From the NCBI GenBank assembly GCA_001789635.1, contig MGAF01000004.1, positions 1 through 64,000 on the forward strand: a stretch of 64,000 nucleotides of DNA, written 5' to 3'. Of this stretch, positions 8,163 through 16,736 are shown one piece after another (positions within the stretch are counted from its first letter, which is position 1; every line of letters begins with the position of its first letter). Position numbers and translations under genes: made by a program. Source of the DNA: Candidatus Roizmanbacteria bacterium RIFCSPLOWO2_01_FULL_35_13. GTDB lineage: Bacteria; Patescibacteriota; Microgenomatia; UBA1406; GWC2-37-13. The notes beneath the pieces are model-generated. The model did no database searches. It saw only the letters and a program-made list of their open reading frames with translations, and was not told where the DNA came from.

Positions 8163-10424
8163 TTATGGGTTGGGCGTAGGGGAAGTTGTAGGAACAGGAT
8201 AGTCTGGTGTACAGTCGGCACAGTACGTTGAAAATTTGTCTTTGATGATTGTTTTTTCTTTCATTTCATGGGCAGAATCTTCAATAGTTGTCATTTTTCC
8301 CGTATCCCGATTTACCGGGACGGTTGTTTTTTCAATTTTTGTATCGTTTGAAATATTTTCAGTTCCCTTAATAAAATACTCGAAACGTGGTTTGCAGCTT
8401 TCAGTTCCGTCGGGGTTTTTATTCATCATATTTCCGGTTTCCCAACAGACCTGTCTTCCTATAACATCCGCCGGTCTTACTGGCCACAGATCAGACTGAT
8501 TTTTGAGAACAAAAGTCATTACCTTATTCCAGATGGGAGCTGCTCCGGTTACACCGGAAGTCAGATAGGGATGCATAGGAGTATTGTCATTATTACCAAC
8601 CCAAACTACTGTGAGAAAATTCGGAGTATAGCCGATGGTCCAGTTGTCTTTTTTATCATCAGTAGTTCCTGTTTTTACAGATACGGCTTTACCCGGAATA
8701 TTAAGGAAGGATGACGAACCAAAAGCGGCAGATCTGGCATTATTATCCAAAAGTATGTGGGAGATAATAAAAGCGGTTTCCTGACTGATTGCCGGTTTGC
8801 CTTTTATGGCAAAAAAATTAGGACTTTGCAAGGGTTTTCTTATATCTTTGACATAATTAGAGTCTTTATATGTATATAATATTTCCCCCTTTTTATTTTT
8901 TACCTGTAGAATTGCGTTTAATTTTTTAGGAATTCCGCGGTTGGGAAATGAAGAGAATGCTTGAGCCATCTCGGTCATCCTGACTTCACCGCCTCCCAGA
9001 GTCAGGGAAAGTCCATAGTTTTTGGGATCTTTAAAAGAAGTAATCATAAATGCGGATGAAGATGCGACAAAATTTTCAACTCCGTTTATCGCAAGCATTT
9101 TTACAGCCGGAATATTATATGAATTACCAAGAGCGAACCGCAGTTGTGAAGCTCCATGAAAAACTCCGTCATAATTATTCGGGCAATATTTGATCGGCTG
9201 ACCGGCTGCAAAAAAACAGGAAGGAATATCAAGAAATAAAGTCGCTGCCGTAACAATTTTTCTTTCCAGTCCGATTGCATAGTTAATAGGTTTTATCGAG
9301 CTTCCCGGCTGTCTTTCGGCAGTCGTAACGTTAAAGGCTCCGGAAGGGGAGGCAAAATAATCGACCGATCCAACCATTGATAAAATTTCTCCGGTTGAAG
9401 GGCGGGTAACTAAAATAGCTCCATTAGACACTTTAAGATCCTCAATTTTTTCAAGTTCTTCTTTTAGTATTTTTTCCGCATTTTCCTGAATACCCAGATC
9501 CAATGTGGTTGTTACCTGAAGGCCGCCTTCTTCGACCTGTTTGATACCGTAAAGTTCTTCTAGCTGCGATTTTACATAGAATGTGAAATGGGGAGCTTTA
9601 ATATTTTGTTTTAGAAGTTTAACTGAAATTTTTTGTTTTGTTAATTTATCATAGGTCTCTTTATCGATGTATTTTTCAGCCAGCATGGCTTTCAGGACTT
9701 CATTCCGTCTTTTGAGGGCTCGATCCGGATTCAGATAAGGCGAATAAAAAGAGGGAGCTTGGGGTAATCCGGCTAAAAATGCGGCCTCGGCCAGATTTAG
9801 CTTTTTTGCGGATTTATTAAAGTAAGTCTGCGCCGCCTCTTCTATACCATAGGCAGAGCCGCCATAAGGAACTTGGTTAAGATAAAGCTCCAGTATCTCG
9901 TCCTTGCTGAATATTGATTCTGTCCAGAAGGCCAATACTATTTCGCGCATTTTCCTGCGGATGGTTCTTTCCGGAGTAAGTAAGGCACTTTTAACCAATT
10001 GCTGGGTGATTGTTGATCCGCCCTGAAGTTTTTGTCTTAACAGAGTGTCTTTCATGGCTCTTAAGATTCCTCCTACAAAAGAAACTCCTCCGTGTTTATA
10101 AAAGTTTTTATCTTCTATTGCGATTGTTGCCTGTTTTACATAAGTTGGAAGTTCATTTACTTTAACTAAAGTTCTTTTTTCGTCCTTGAAGATTTCATAC
10201 AGAAGTTTGCCGTTTCGGTCAAGTATGTGAGTTGAGAGAGGGACTACTTTATAGTCTTTTAGACTCATCGGAGAGGGAAGTTGGTAAAAGATAAAAAAAT
10301 AGATAGAAACTACAGATGTAAAAATTCCGCATAAAATTAGACCCAAGTAAATTTTTTTACTATGCTTGGATCCATCAATTTTTGTTTTGATTTTTTTGTG
10401 AATTTTTTTGATTAGCTTTTTCAT
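8163..10424 (-). CDS. penicillin-binding protein 1A (GT51 + transpeptidase)
   Basis: IAIEDKNFYKHGG, GGSTITQQLVK, QRQPGSSIKP-like, KTGTTDD; start set at MKKLIKK because the upstream extension is repeat sequence. Confidence 0.93.
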   Translation of the reverse strand: MKKLIKKIHKKIKTKIDGSKHSKKIYLGLILCGIFTSVVSIYFFIFYQLPSPMSLKDYKVVPLSTHILDRNGKLLYEIFKDEKRTLVKVNELPTYVKQATIAIEDKNFYKHGGVSFVGGILRAMKDTLLRQKLQGGSTITQQLVKSALLTPERTIRRKMREIVLAFWTESIFSKDEILELYLNQVPYGGSAYGIEEAAQTYFNKSAKKLNLAEAAFLAGLPQAPSFYSPYLNPDRALKRRNEVLKAMLAEKYIDKETYDKLTKQKISVKLLKQNIKAPHFTFYVKSQLEELYGIKQVEEGGLQVTTTLDLGIQENAEKILKEELEKIEDLKVSNGAILVTRPSTGEILSMVGSVDYFASPSGAFNVTTAERQPGSSIKPINYAIGLERKIVTAATLFLDIPSCFFAAGQPIKYCPNNYDGVFHGASQLRFALGNSYNIPAVKMLAINGVENFVASSSAFMITSFKDPKNYGLSLTLGGGEVRMTEMAQAFSSFPNRGIPKKLNAILQVKNKKGEILYTYKDSNYVKDIRKPLQSPNFFAIKGKPAISQETAFIISHILLDNNARSAAFGSSSFLNIPGKAVSVKTGTTDDKKDNWTIGYTPNFLTVVWVGNNDNTPMHPYLTSGVTGAAPIWNKVMTFVLKNQSDLWPVRPADVIGRQVCWETGNMMNKNPDGTESCKPRFEYFIKGTENISNDTKIEKTTVPVNRDTGKMTTIEDSAHEMKEKTIIKDKFSTYCADCTPDYPVPTTSPTPNP

Positions 10425-10426
10425 AA

Positions 10427-10527
10427 ACAACGATTCTGGACAAGCCAGAATGACGAATGAACAATTGTCATTCCGCACTTGATGCAGAATCTATTTAATT
10501 CTGGATTCCCTCTTTCGCGGGAATGAC
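10427..10527. repeat. composite dispersed repeats: AACAACGATTCTGGACAAGCCAGAATGAC plus GTCATTCCGC...GCGGGAATGAC
   Basis: Inverted arms; the first unit recurs near-identically at 59516 and 60995. Confidence 0.9.
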
Positions 10528-10528
10528 A

Positions 10529-11950
10529 TTAAATAAGTTTTGGAAATAAGGGATCGGATTTTTTAATTTTTCCTTCAGTTGATTTAATAATTTTTTCAGC
10601 AGTATTAGGAATGAAAGGTAAGAGCTCAGTACCGATCTGCTTTAATCTATTAATAGATTGAAGCAGAAAATCTTTGCGTTCTTCAGGTTTTTTATTCCAA
10701 GGTGCAAAGTCGTCGATGGATTTGTTCAGTGATTTTATTTCCAGCCAAATATTTTCCAGAATTTTGTTGAATTGGAAGGAATCAAATAATTTCACTGTTT
10801 TACCAGGCACAATTCTGCGCCTGGCTTCGTTGTTAACAGTTAAACTATCTTTTTCGGCTAGATTGGTTAGACGGGAGACAAGATTTCCCAGTTCGTTGGC
10901 CAGATCTGAGTCATAGACTTCTTTCATCCGTTTGTGGGAAAAATCTCCGTCTTCAGAAGGTGGAAGCTCTCTTAATAAGTAATAACGGACAGCGTCTATT
11001 CCATATTGTTTAACTAAACCATACGGATCAATAACATTCCCAAGACTTTTACTTATTTTTTTCCCTTCGGAAGTTATGAATCCGTGAATAAAAACCTGCT
11101 TTGTATTTGGTAAACCCGCTGACATTAGCATTGCTTGCCATATAGCGGACTGCTGTCTTAAATTGTCTTTTCCGGCAGCTTGAACACCCGGCCAAAATTT
11201 TTGATATTCGGTTAATTTGCTTGGCCATCCCAAAGTAGAGATATAGTAAACTAAAGCGTCAAACCAGACGTACATTACATGATCTGGGTCATTTGGAACG
11301 TCAACGCCCCACGGCATTTTAGACTTCAAACGTGAAATGCTGAAATCCTGTAGACCTTTTTTGACAAATGTTTCAATTTCGGTAAGTCGATGGTGAGGAA
11401 TAACGAAACTTTTATTTTTTCTATAAAAAGCTAAAAGCTTATTCTGATATTTAGAAAATTTAAAAAAATAATTTTCCTCTTCATAGTTTTCTATTTTCAA
11501 ATTAGGATGGATAGGGCAAATCCCATTTTCTAACTCAGAGTCTGTTTTTTCCAGCTCACAACCGTAACAATATTTAATTCGGTAGTTTTTTTTATAGATA
11601 TCTCCGTTTTTATAACATCTATTCCAAAACTCCTGAGCAGCTTTTACGTGAAAGGGATCTGTCGAACGAATAAAATGAGAACTGCTTAGATTTAAAAGCT
11701 TTTTTAATTCCATAAATTTTTTTACTTTTTCATCACAATACTCTTGGGGGCTTTTTTTTGCCTCGCTAGCTTTTTTGTAGATTTTCAGGCCATGTTCGTC
11801 AGTTCCATAACCGAATGCGACTTCATAGCCTGTCTGTTTTTTGAATCTGGTAATGGCGTCTGCTTGAAGCAGTTCTAAGGCATATCCGATATGAGGATCG
11901 GCGTTGACATAAGAAGAAGTCGTAGTAATATAAAACTTTTTTTTAGTCAT
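10529..11950 (-). CDS. metG: methionyl-tRNA synthetase
   Basis: FYITTTSSYVNADPHIGYALE, GYGTDEHG, KISKSLGN. Confidence 0.95.
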   Translation of the reverse strand: MTKKKFYITTTSSYVNADPHIGYALELLQADAITRFKKQTGYEVAFGYGTDEHGLKIYKKASEAKKSPQEYCDEKVKKFMELKKLLNLSSSHFIRSTDPFHVKAAQEFWNRCYKNGDIYKKNYRIKYCYGCELEKTDSELENGICPIHPNLKIENYEEENYFFKFSKYQNKLLAFYRKNKSFVIPHHRLTEIETFVKKGLQDFSISRLKSKMPWGVDVPNDPDHVMYVWFDALVYYISTLGWPSKLTEYQKFWPGVQAAGKDNLRQQSAIWQAMLMSAGLPNTKQVFIHGFITSEGKKISKSLGNVIDPYGLVKQYGIDAVRYYLLRELPPSEDGDFSHKRMKEVYDSDLANELGNLVSRLTNLAEKDSLTVNNEARRRIVPGKTVKLFDSFQFNKILENIWLEIKSLNKSIDDFAPWNKKPEERKDFLLQSINRLKQIGTELLPFIPNTAEKIIKSTEGKIKKSDPLFPKLI

Positions 11951-12028
11951 GGCTAATATTTTACCTTATTTAGCTTAAATTTAAGCAAGAATAATTTAAG
12001 TTTTGCAGTTTACAAAATAAAAAAGTTT

Positions 12029-12283
12029 TTATAAAGTTGTATTTACTAATGATACTAAGTCGTATGCTTGATTACATATAAAACAAATAGGCTGTTCTTT
12101 TTTTGCAATGCTACTGGCTAAGTTCAAATCAGAGGTTTTTAGATTTAGAACTGCGATTGCCCGAGGAAATCTGCCATCTTGACACTTTTCGTTTTTAGGA
12201 TGACGAAACCTGAATCTTATGCCCGTAAAGGTTTCAGACTTTGAATCCGAATCATTAGAAATAGATTGTAAACCTTCGACCAC
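12029..12283 (-). CDS. hypothetical protein, 84 aa
   Basis: Open frame only. Confidence 0.35.
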   Translation of the reverse strand: MVEGLQSISNDSDSKSETFTGIRFRFRHPKNEKCQDGRFPRAIAVLNLKTSDLNLASSIAKKEQPICFICNQAYDLVSLVNTTL

Positions 12284-12356
12284 AATTGCAATATTATACT
12301 TCTTTGAAATGATTAAGCAGGATAAATAATCAGCATGCAGGTATTTAAAATATTAA

Positions 12357-12388
12357 ACCATATTGATATCGGTCGATACCAATATGGT
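12357..12388. repeat. 32-bp near-perfect intergenic palindrome
   Basis: ACCATATTG-ATATCGGTCGATAC-CAATATGGT with inner TATCG/CGATA. Confidence 0.85.
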
Positions 12389-12398
12389 AATGCAATGT

Positions 12399-12695
12399 TT
12401 ACTTCAATAGAGTAAATATTCCTATAAAAAGGCTTAAGAGTAGGATAAAGTTCATAAGATCCAGGAGTTTTAAGGAAGATAATATTAAGAATATTAAAAC
12501 AAATACTGTGGTACTAAGCACTATTTTTTTGGGTAAGAAAATTTTAAGCAGAAAATAACTAAAAATACTAATAAGTAATATTAATAATAATATAACGGGC
12601 AAGTTAACAGGTGGTATAAAAAAAATAAAACCTGAGATTAAAAAAATTAGAAAAATAGGCAAAAACAGCCGGTAAATTATGTTATTTTTTTTCAT
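12399..12695 (-). CDS. small hydrophobic membrane protein
   Basis: Repeated hydrophobic segments; Met at MKKNNIIY. Confidence 0.5.
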   Translation of the reverse strand: MKKNNIIYRLFLPIFLIFLISGFIFFIPPVNLPVILLLILLISIFSYFLLKIFLPKKIVLSTTVFVLIFLILSSLKLLDLMNFILLLSLFIGIFTLLK

Positions 12696-12740
12696 GTGCG
12701 CTTGCAACTATTAGCATTGTCCATTATAATCTTAAAATAA

Positions 12741-13121
12741 ATGGTAAAAACAGTAAAAACTCCTAAAGCTGAAAAAGCTCCAAAAAAAGACCTAAAAGAA
12801 AAAAAAGTCGAAAAACCTCAAGCAGTCGGCGTTCCTAAGGGTAAGGAGAATAAAGTTGTTCTTCCAGAAGATAAGGATAAGATAATCGAGGAGTTTGCCC
12901 AGAAAAAAGGCGATACAGGTTCTCCGGAAGTTCAGGTTGCTCTTTTAACCCATAAAATTGTTAAATTAGCAGAACATCTTGAAATCAATAAGAAAGATAA
13001 TCATTCTAGGCGAGGTCTTTTGAAGGTAATCGCTAAAAGAAGAAGAATTTTGAACTATCTGCAGAAACTCGACGATAAAAGATATAAAAAATTAATATCC
13101 AAGCTCGGACTAAAAAAGTAA
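12741..13121 (+). CDS. rpsO: 30S ribosomal protein S15 with Lys-rich N-terminal extension
   Basis: [46 protein letters not shown]. Confidence 0.95.
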   Translation: MVKTVKTPKAEKAPKKDLKEKKVEKPQAVGVPKGKENKVVLPEDKDKIIEEFAQKKGDTGSPEVQVALLTHKIVKLAEHLEINKKDNHSRRGLLKVIAKRRRILNYLQKLDDKRYKKLISKLGLKK

Positions 13122-13152
13122 TTATTATATTCATATATTGCTACATTTCTAA

Positions 13153-15249
13153 ATGACAAAAAAAATAATAGATAAGTCTACTGAGATAGACGGACAAAAG
13201 TTAACCCTACAGTTCGGAAAATTCGCCCAGGCCGTTGATACTTCAGTCTTTGCTACTATTGGAGATACTGCTGTTCTTATAACTATTGCAGTAGGTCCGG
13301 AAAATCCTAATATTGATTATTTTCCTTTATCTGTTGAGTATGCCGAGAAACTTTATGCGGGTGGAATTATTAAGGGTTCACGCTGGGTAAAAAGAGAAGG
13401 TAGACCTTCAGATGATGCTGTTCTGAAGGGTAGGATTATTGATAGATCAATCAGACCTCTTTTCCCAAAAACTTATAAAAAACAAGTACAAGTAGTCGTT
13501 ACCCTTTTATCTATAGACGGAGTCAATGACGCGGAAATTCTTTCTGCGATTGCCGTATCAGCCGGACTTTCTGTTTCTTCTATCCCATGGGCAGGTCCTA
13601 TCTCTACGGTTCGAGTCGGATATATTACTTCCAGCGAAAATAAGGAATCTGCTTTTATTTTATATCCAACCGAAAATGAACAGGAATTTTCCGATCTTGA
13701 CCTGGTTATTTCCTCAACTAAAGATAAAGTCTTAATGATTGAGACTAAAGCTAACCGTATCAGCGAAGAAATTATTCAGGAGGGTATTGAAAAAGCAAAA
13801 GAAGAAAACAAAAAAATAATTGAATTTATTGAAAAAATAGCTAAGGAAATTGGTAAGAAAAAGGATGATATTCCTGCTGAAGTAAAAAACAGTGAAATTC
13901 TTAAACTGGTTAAAACCAAATATGCAAAATCAATTGAAGAATCAATTAAACAAGCTGCGGCAACGGCCGGAAGCGAAGATAAAATGATACAGGAAATTGT
14001 CATGAAAATATATGAAGATCTGGATAAAAAATATGACATCAAGCAAATTATGGGAGTAATTACAAAAAATAACTATGCAAATATTAAGGAAAATATTCTA
14101 AAGAAAAAAATTAGACCTGACGGTAGAAAATTTAATCAAGTTAGAGAACTAAATGTTGAAGTTTCATTATTGCCGCGAACTCATGGATCTGCCTTGTTCC
14201 AAAGAGGACAAACCCAAATACTTTCGATTGCAACTCTAGGCTCAACAACATTAGAACAGTTAATTGAAGGGCCGGAAGGCAAAGAAGTAAAAAGGTATAT
14301 TCATCATTACTCCGACGGACCTTACTCCTATGGTCAGACCGGGCGGATGATGGGGCCGTCGAGACGGGCAATCGGTCATGGTGCTTTAGCTGAAAAAGCA
14401 ATCGAACCGGTTTTGCCGTCAACCGATGATTTTCCTTACGCGATCCGGGTTGTTTCGGAAATTCTTTCGGAAAACGGATCTTCTTCTATGGGAAGTGTGT
14501 CAGGATCGTCTTTATCGTTAATGGATGCAGGTGTTCCTCTTAAAGAGGCAGTGGCCGGAGTAGCAATGGGACTTGTTTCCAAATCAGATAATGAGTATGC
14601 AGTTTTAACCGATATTGTAGGTTTGGAAGATTTTGCCGGAGAAATGGATTTCAAAATTGCCGGGACTAAAGACGGTATTACTGCTATTCAACTGGATGTC
14701 AAAAATCAGGGGTTGACATCAAAAATGATTGCAGATATTTTTAAACAGGGTAAAGAAGCTCGGTTGGAGATATTGGAAGCAATGAATAAGGTTATTTCAA
14801 AACCGAGAAAAGAAGTATCCCGCTATGCTCCAAAAGTTGTGGTTTTGACTCCACCTCCGGATAAAATCGGGGAGATTATAGGTCCGGGCGGGAAAAATAT
14901 ACGAGCTTTGATCGCAAGAACCCAGACTGAGATTAATGTTGAGGATGATGGCAGAGTTACTGTCAGCGGACTGGACAGAGAAAAAGTTGATGAAGCTGTA
15001 AAACATATTGGGAATATAACACGTGAAATTGAGGTTGGTGAAGAATTCGAAGGTGAAGTCAAAAGAATTTTGCCTTTCGGAGCATTTGTGGAAATGGTTC
15101 CGGGTAAAGAAGGATTGGTGCATGTTTCAAAAATGGGTAAAGGTTTTGTACGAAATCCAGAAGAAGTTGTTAAACTAGGTCAAAAGGTTAAGGTAAAAGT
15201 TTATCAGATAGATAATCAGGGTCGTGTGAATCTTCAGATGATTTCTTAA
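13153..15249 (+). CDS. pnp: polyribonucleotide nucleotidyltransferase
   Basis: RNase PH domains, IGPGGKNIRAL KH domain and C-terminal S1 domain; follows rpsO. Confidence 0.96.
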   Translation: MTKKIIDKSTEIDGQKLTLQFGKFAQAVDTSVFATIGDTAVLITIAVGPENPNIDYFPLSVEYAEKLYAGGIIKGSRWVKREGRPSDDAVLKGRIIDRSIRPLFPKTYKKQVQVVVTLLSIDGVNDAEILSAIAVSAGLSVSSIPWAGPISTVRVGYITSSENKESAFILYPTENEQEFSDLDLVISSTKDKVLMIETKANRISEEIIQEGIEKAKEENKKIIEFIEKIAKEIGKKKDDIPAEVKNSEILKLVKTKYAKSIEESIKQAAATAGSEDKMIQEIVMKIYEDLDKKYDIKQIMGVITKNNYANIKENILKKKIRPDGRKFNQVRELNVEVSLLPRTHGSALFQRGQTQILSIATLGSTTLEQLIEGPEGKEVKRYIHHYSDGPYSYGQTGRMMGPSRRAIGHGALAEKAIEPVLPSTDDFPYAIRVVSEILSENGSSSMGSVSGSSLSLMDAGVPLKEAVAGVAMGLVSKSDNEYAVLTDIVGLEDFAGEMDFKIAGTKDGITAIQLDVKNQGLTSKMIADIFKQGKEARLEILEAMNKVISKPRKEVSRYAPKVVVLTPPPDKIGEIIGPGGKNIRALIARTQTEINVEDDGRVTVSGLDREKVDEAVKHIGNITREIEVGEEFEGEVKRILPFGAFVEMVPGKEGLVHVSKMGKGFVRNPEEVVKLGQKVKVKVYQIDNQGRVNLQMIS

Positions 15250-15284
15250 TATACTAAAACAAATACTAATTAGGATATTATTTT

Positions 15285-15808
15285 ATGTCGGAACCATCAT
15301 TTACTGAACAATATTTCGTTCCAATGACGCATAAGAAATTTTTTGAGTTTTTCTCTGTGGAACCTGATCGTTTTACATCAAAAAAAATTCTGAATGTCGG
15401 TGCGGGGGGGCAAATTTTGAAAAAGAATTGAAAAGTAAGAATATAAATCCAAAATCAGTAGTTAATTTAGATCTTGGTTATAGTCCAACAAGGAAATCCG
15501 TTTTATGGAAGTTAATATTTAAACTTCCGAGAAAATTATTTCCTCCTTATGCTGTTCAAGGAGACTGGGACACTCTTCCTTTTAAATCAGAAAACTTTGA
15601 CATATCTGTTTTACTTTTTAGCGCTGGTCTTTGGGCTGAAACGAATGACTTGGAAAAAATAATGAACGAAATAATGAGAGTTACCAAAGAAAGTATTTTT
15701 ATTAATGGTGCAATAACAGAAAATATACAATATATGCAAGAATTGGCAGAGTCCAGAGGCGGATTTAGAATGCAAAAATTAGAACGAGGTTATGAGTTAA
15801 AAAGATAA
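15285..15808 (+). pseudogene. SAM-dependent methyltransferase interrupted by a 1-nt frameshift at a G7 tract
   Basis: ATG at 15285 reads ...KKILNVGAGG then goes out of frame; adding one G to 15404..15410 gives NVGAGGANFEKELKSKNINPKSVVNLDLGYSP, continuous with 15428..15808. Confidence 0.85.
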
Positions 15809-15852
15809 ATCAGGAAGTCTGAGAATCTTCAGGGTTCGTTATCATTCCAAGT

Positions 15853-15867
15853 CCACCCGCAGGGTGG
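15853..15867. repeat. short REP-like palindrome CCACCCGCAGGGTGG
   Basis: Self-complementary arms; exact reverse complement of 36727..36741. Confidence 0.85.
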
Positions 15868-15871
15868 GGTT

Positions 15872-16549
15872 TTAACTGTCCAGAAGCAATTTTTTAATCG
15901 AATTCAATTTTCTTTGATATTCAACATTGTCTTTTAGAAATTTAAGATATTTTTCTGGAGTTTTAAAATAATTCAAAATTGGTTTAGTATTTACGAGTCC
16001 GGAACCCTCACGGTTCCCTGAAGCTAAATAATATGGAAGTGAGGTCCAAGGGTAAGTTAAAAGCTGTTCAAATTCAATTAATCCGGCTGTAACATGATTT
16101 AGATGAATGTAGCGAGAGACATGAATAAATTCTTCGTTATTTGTAATTCTTTTTGCTTTAAAATTGTGATCGAAGAGGCTCCCATGGCGATTATTAATAA
16201 AATTATAATTTTTCGCAAAGCTATTTTGGATATTACTTAAGAACTTTGATATTCCCTTATCCTGTAACTGTTTTGCTAAAAAATGATAATGGTTAGGCAT
16301 AAAAGAGAACACATAAATTTCAATTAAAGGGAGTTGACTAATAATGCTTGATAGATAATTTTGTTGGAGACCTGCATTTAAACGGCTAAATTCTGAATAT
16401 TTTAATCTTTGGTTAAATCTATAATAGTCGACAATTTGCAAAATTTTATATAAATATCGTTCAGAAGAGAAAATTATCTCTTTTCCAATACTTCTATTAA
16501 ACAGATGATAAATCTCGCCAGTCGATAAAATTGGTCGATGATTTGACAT
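15872..16549 (-). mobile_element. REP-associated tyrosine transposase (RAYT, Y1_Tnp)
   Basis: GEIYHLFNRSIGKE, FMPNHYHFLAKQ (HUH-type His motif), SFAKNYNFINNRHGSLF, HVSRYIHLNHV. Confidence 0.9.
16001..16017. repeat. REP-like palindrome GGAACCCTCACGGTTCC inside the RAYT CDS
   Basis: GGAACC...GGTTCC arms; translated as SGNREGS. Confidence 0.7.
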
Positions 16550-16625
16550 TAAATTGATTAAATAATAAATATAGAAGCAGGTCAATGGATCATATGCTAC
16601 AAGAGTACTTCATGTTTTGAGCCTG

Positions 16626-16681
16626 CACACCCTCAGGGTGTGAGTATATAGTAAATACAGTAAACACACCCTGAGGGTGTG
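16626..16681. repeat. REPIN/BIME-like pair: CACACCCTCAGGGTGTG - 22 nt - CACACCCTGAGGGTGTG
   Basis: The two 17-mers are exact reverse complements of each other and lie just upstream of the RAYT start. Confidence 0.92.
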
Positions 16682-16736
16682 GGAAAACAAAAGTCGTGGT
16701 TGAATTTGGAAAAAGTTAAGGATACAATGAAATACT

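Noticed and set aside
14141-15123. Several minus-strand ORFs inside pnp
   Set aside because: Shadow ORFs of a strongly supported PNPase.
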